In this document: positions 5,250 to 5,274 of the stretch, in pieces
How positions within the stretch are numbered: position 1 is the first letter of the stretch
How the letters are laid out: each line of letters begins with the position of its first letter
Assembly: GCA_016218275.1 (NCBI GenBank)
Contig: JACREK010000033.1
Location: forward strand, 1 to 5,274
DNA: 5,274 nucleotides
Source: Candidatus Gottesmanbacteria bacterium
GTDB taxonomy: Bacteria > Patescibacteriota > Microgenomatia > 2-02-FULL-39-11
Reading direction: 5' to 3'
Notes under the pieces: model-generated
Told to the model about the DNA's origin: nothing
What the model saw: the letters and a program-made list of their open reading frames with translations, nothing else
The model's database searches: none
Program-made: the position numbers and the translations under genes

Positions 5250-5250
5250 T

Positions 5251-5274
5251 ATGATACTTGTACCAAAAATGCCA
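5251..5274 (+). CDS. start of an unidentified gene running off the right edge
   Basis: ATG at 5251 opens MILVPKMP and continues out of the window. Eight residues do not allow identification. The support is the very strong Shine-Dalgarno at 5231-5241 and a promoter-like TTGACA further upstream. An in-frame ATG at 5269 is a weaker alternative start. It is divergent from pth. The opposite strand is also open from 5274 to a TAG at 5164-5166 without a start, so a minus-strand gene end cannot be wholly excluded. Confidence 0.5.

Noticed and set aside
5225..5250. Minus-strand CACCTCCTTTT as a possible 16S rRNA 3' end
   Set aside because: The match covers only the anti-Shine-Dalgarno itself; the conserved 16S sequence before it (the GGTAACC and GCGGTTGGATCA region) is absent. 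It is simply the complement of a Shine-Dalgarno.
5164..5274. Minus-strand open frame of 36 codons ending at TAG 5164-5166
   Set aside because: Entered from the window edge with no start visible; it covers the complement of a near-perfect plus-strand Shine-Dalgarno and start, and open stretches this short are common. Kept only as an alternative.

Overview
The window is AT-rich (roughly 40% GC by eye) and gene-dense. Genes are packed end to end, starts often lack a Shine-Dalgarno sequence, and two starts look leaderless. A membrane-anchored DsbA-like thioredoxin, a standard Pth and several lineage-type hypothetical proteins point to a bacterium of the Candidate Phyla Radiation (Patescibacteria), most like Microgenomates. 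This placement is inferred from gene style and remembered family patterns; there is no rRNA to confirm it.

Layout. At the left edge (1-110, +) is a probable C-terminal fragment of an unidentified protein, overlapping a terminator-like hairpin. Next is a DsbA-like anchored thioredoxin (131-1021, +). It converges stop-to-stop, one base apart, on a minus-strand run that reads right to left: a 724-residue HD-domain protein (4242-2068), a 152-residue unknown (2066-1608), an 87-residue conserved unknown (1600-1337) and an acylphosphatase (1337-1023). The junctions in this run are +1 nt, +7 nt and a 1-nt stop/start overlap, so it looks like one translationally coupled operon. Upstream of it, on the same strand, is peptidyl-tRNA hydrolase (pth, 5007-4357), separated by 114 bp that contain promoter-like sequences.

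The right-hand 200 bp (5072-5274) hold no complete gene but a great deal of inverted-repeat structure. There is a minus-strand intrinsic terminator (5048-5071), a nested long hairpin (5071-5164), and a three-way-junction-like fold (5183-5249) that encloses a near-perfect Shine-Dalgarno sequence just before an ATG at 5251 (+). A gene running off the right edge probably starts there, under a structured, possibly regulated leader.

Most noteworthy are: (1) a GC-rich 48-bp palindrome inserted in frame inside the acylphosphatase gene, whose removal restores the family consensus, resembling Rickettsia palindromic elements; (2) the structured leader at the right edge; (3) the large HD-domain protein with a disordered N-terminus and a His-rich linker, in a tight operon with two unknowns and acylphosphatase; (4) matching extended -10 elements placed 7-10 nt before the pth and HD-gene starts, which suggest leaderless transcripts.
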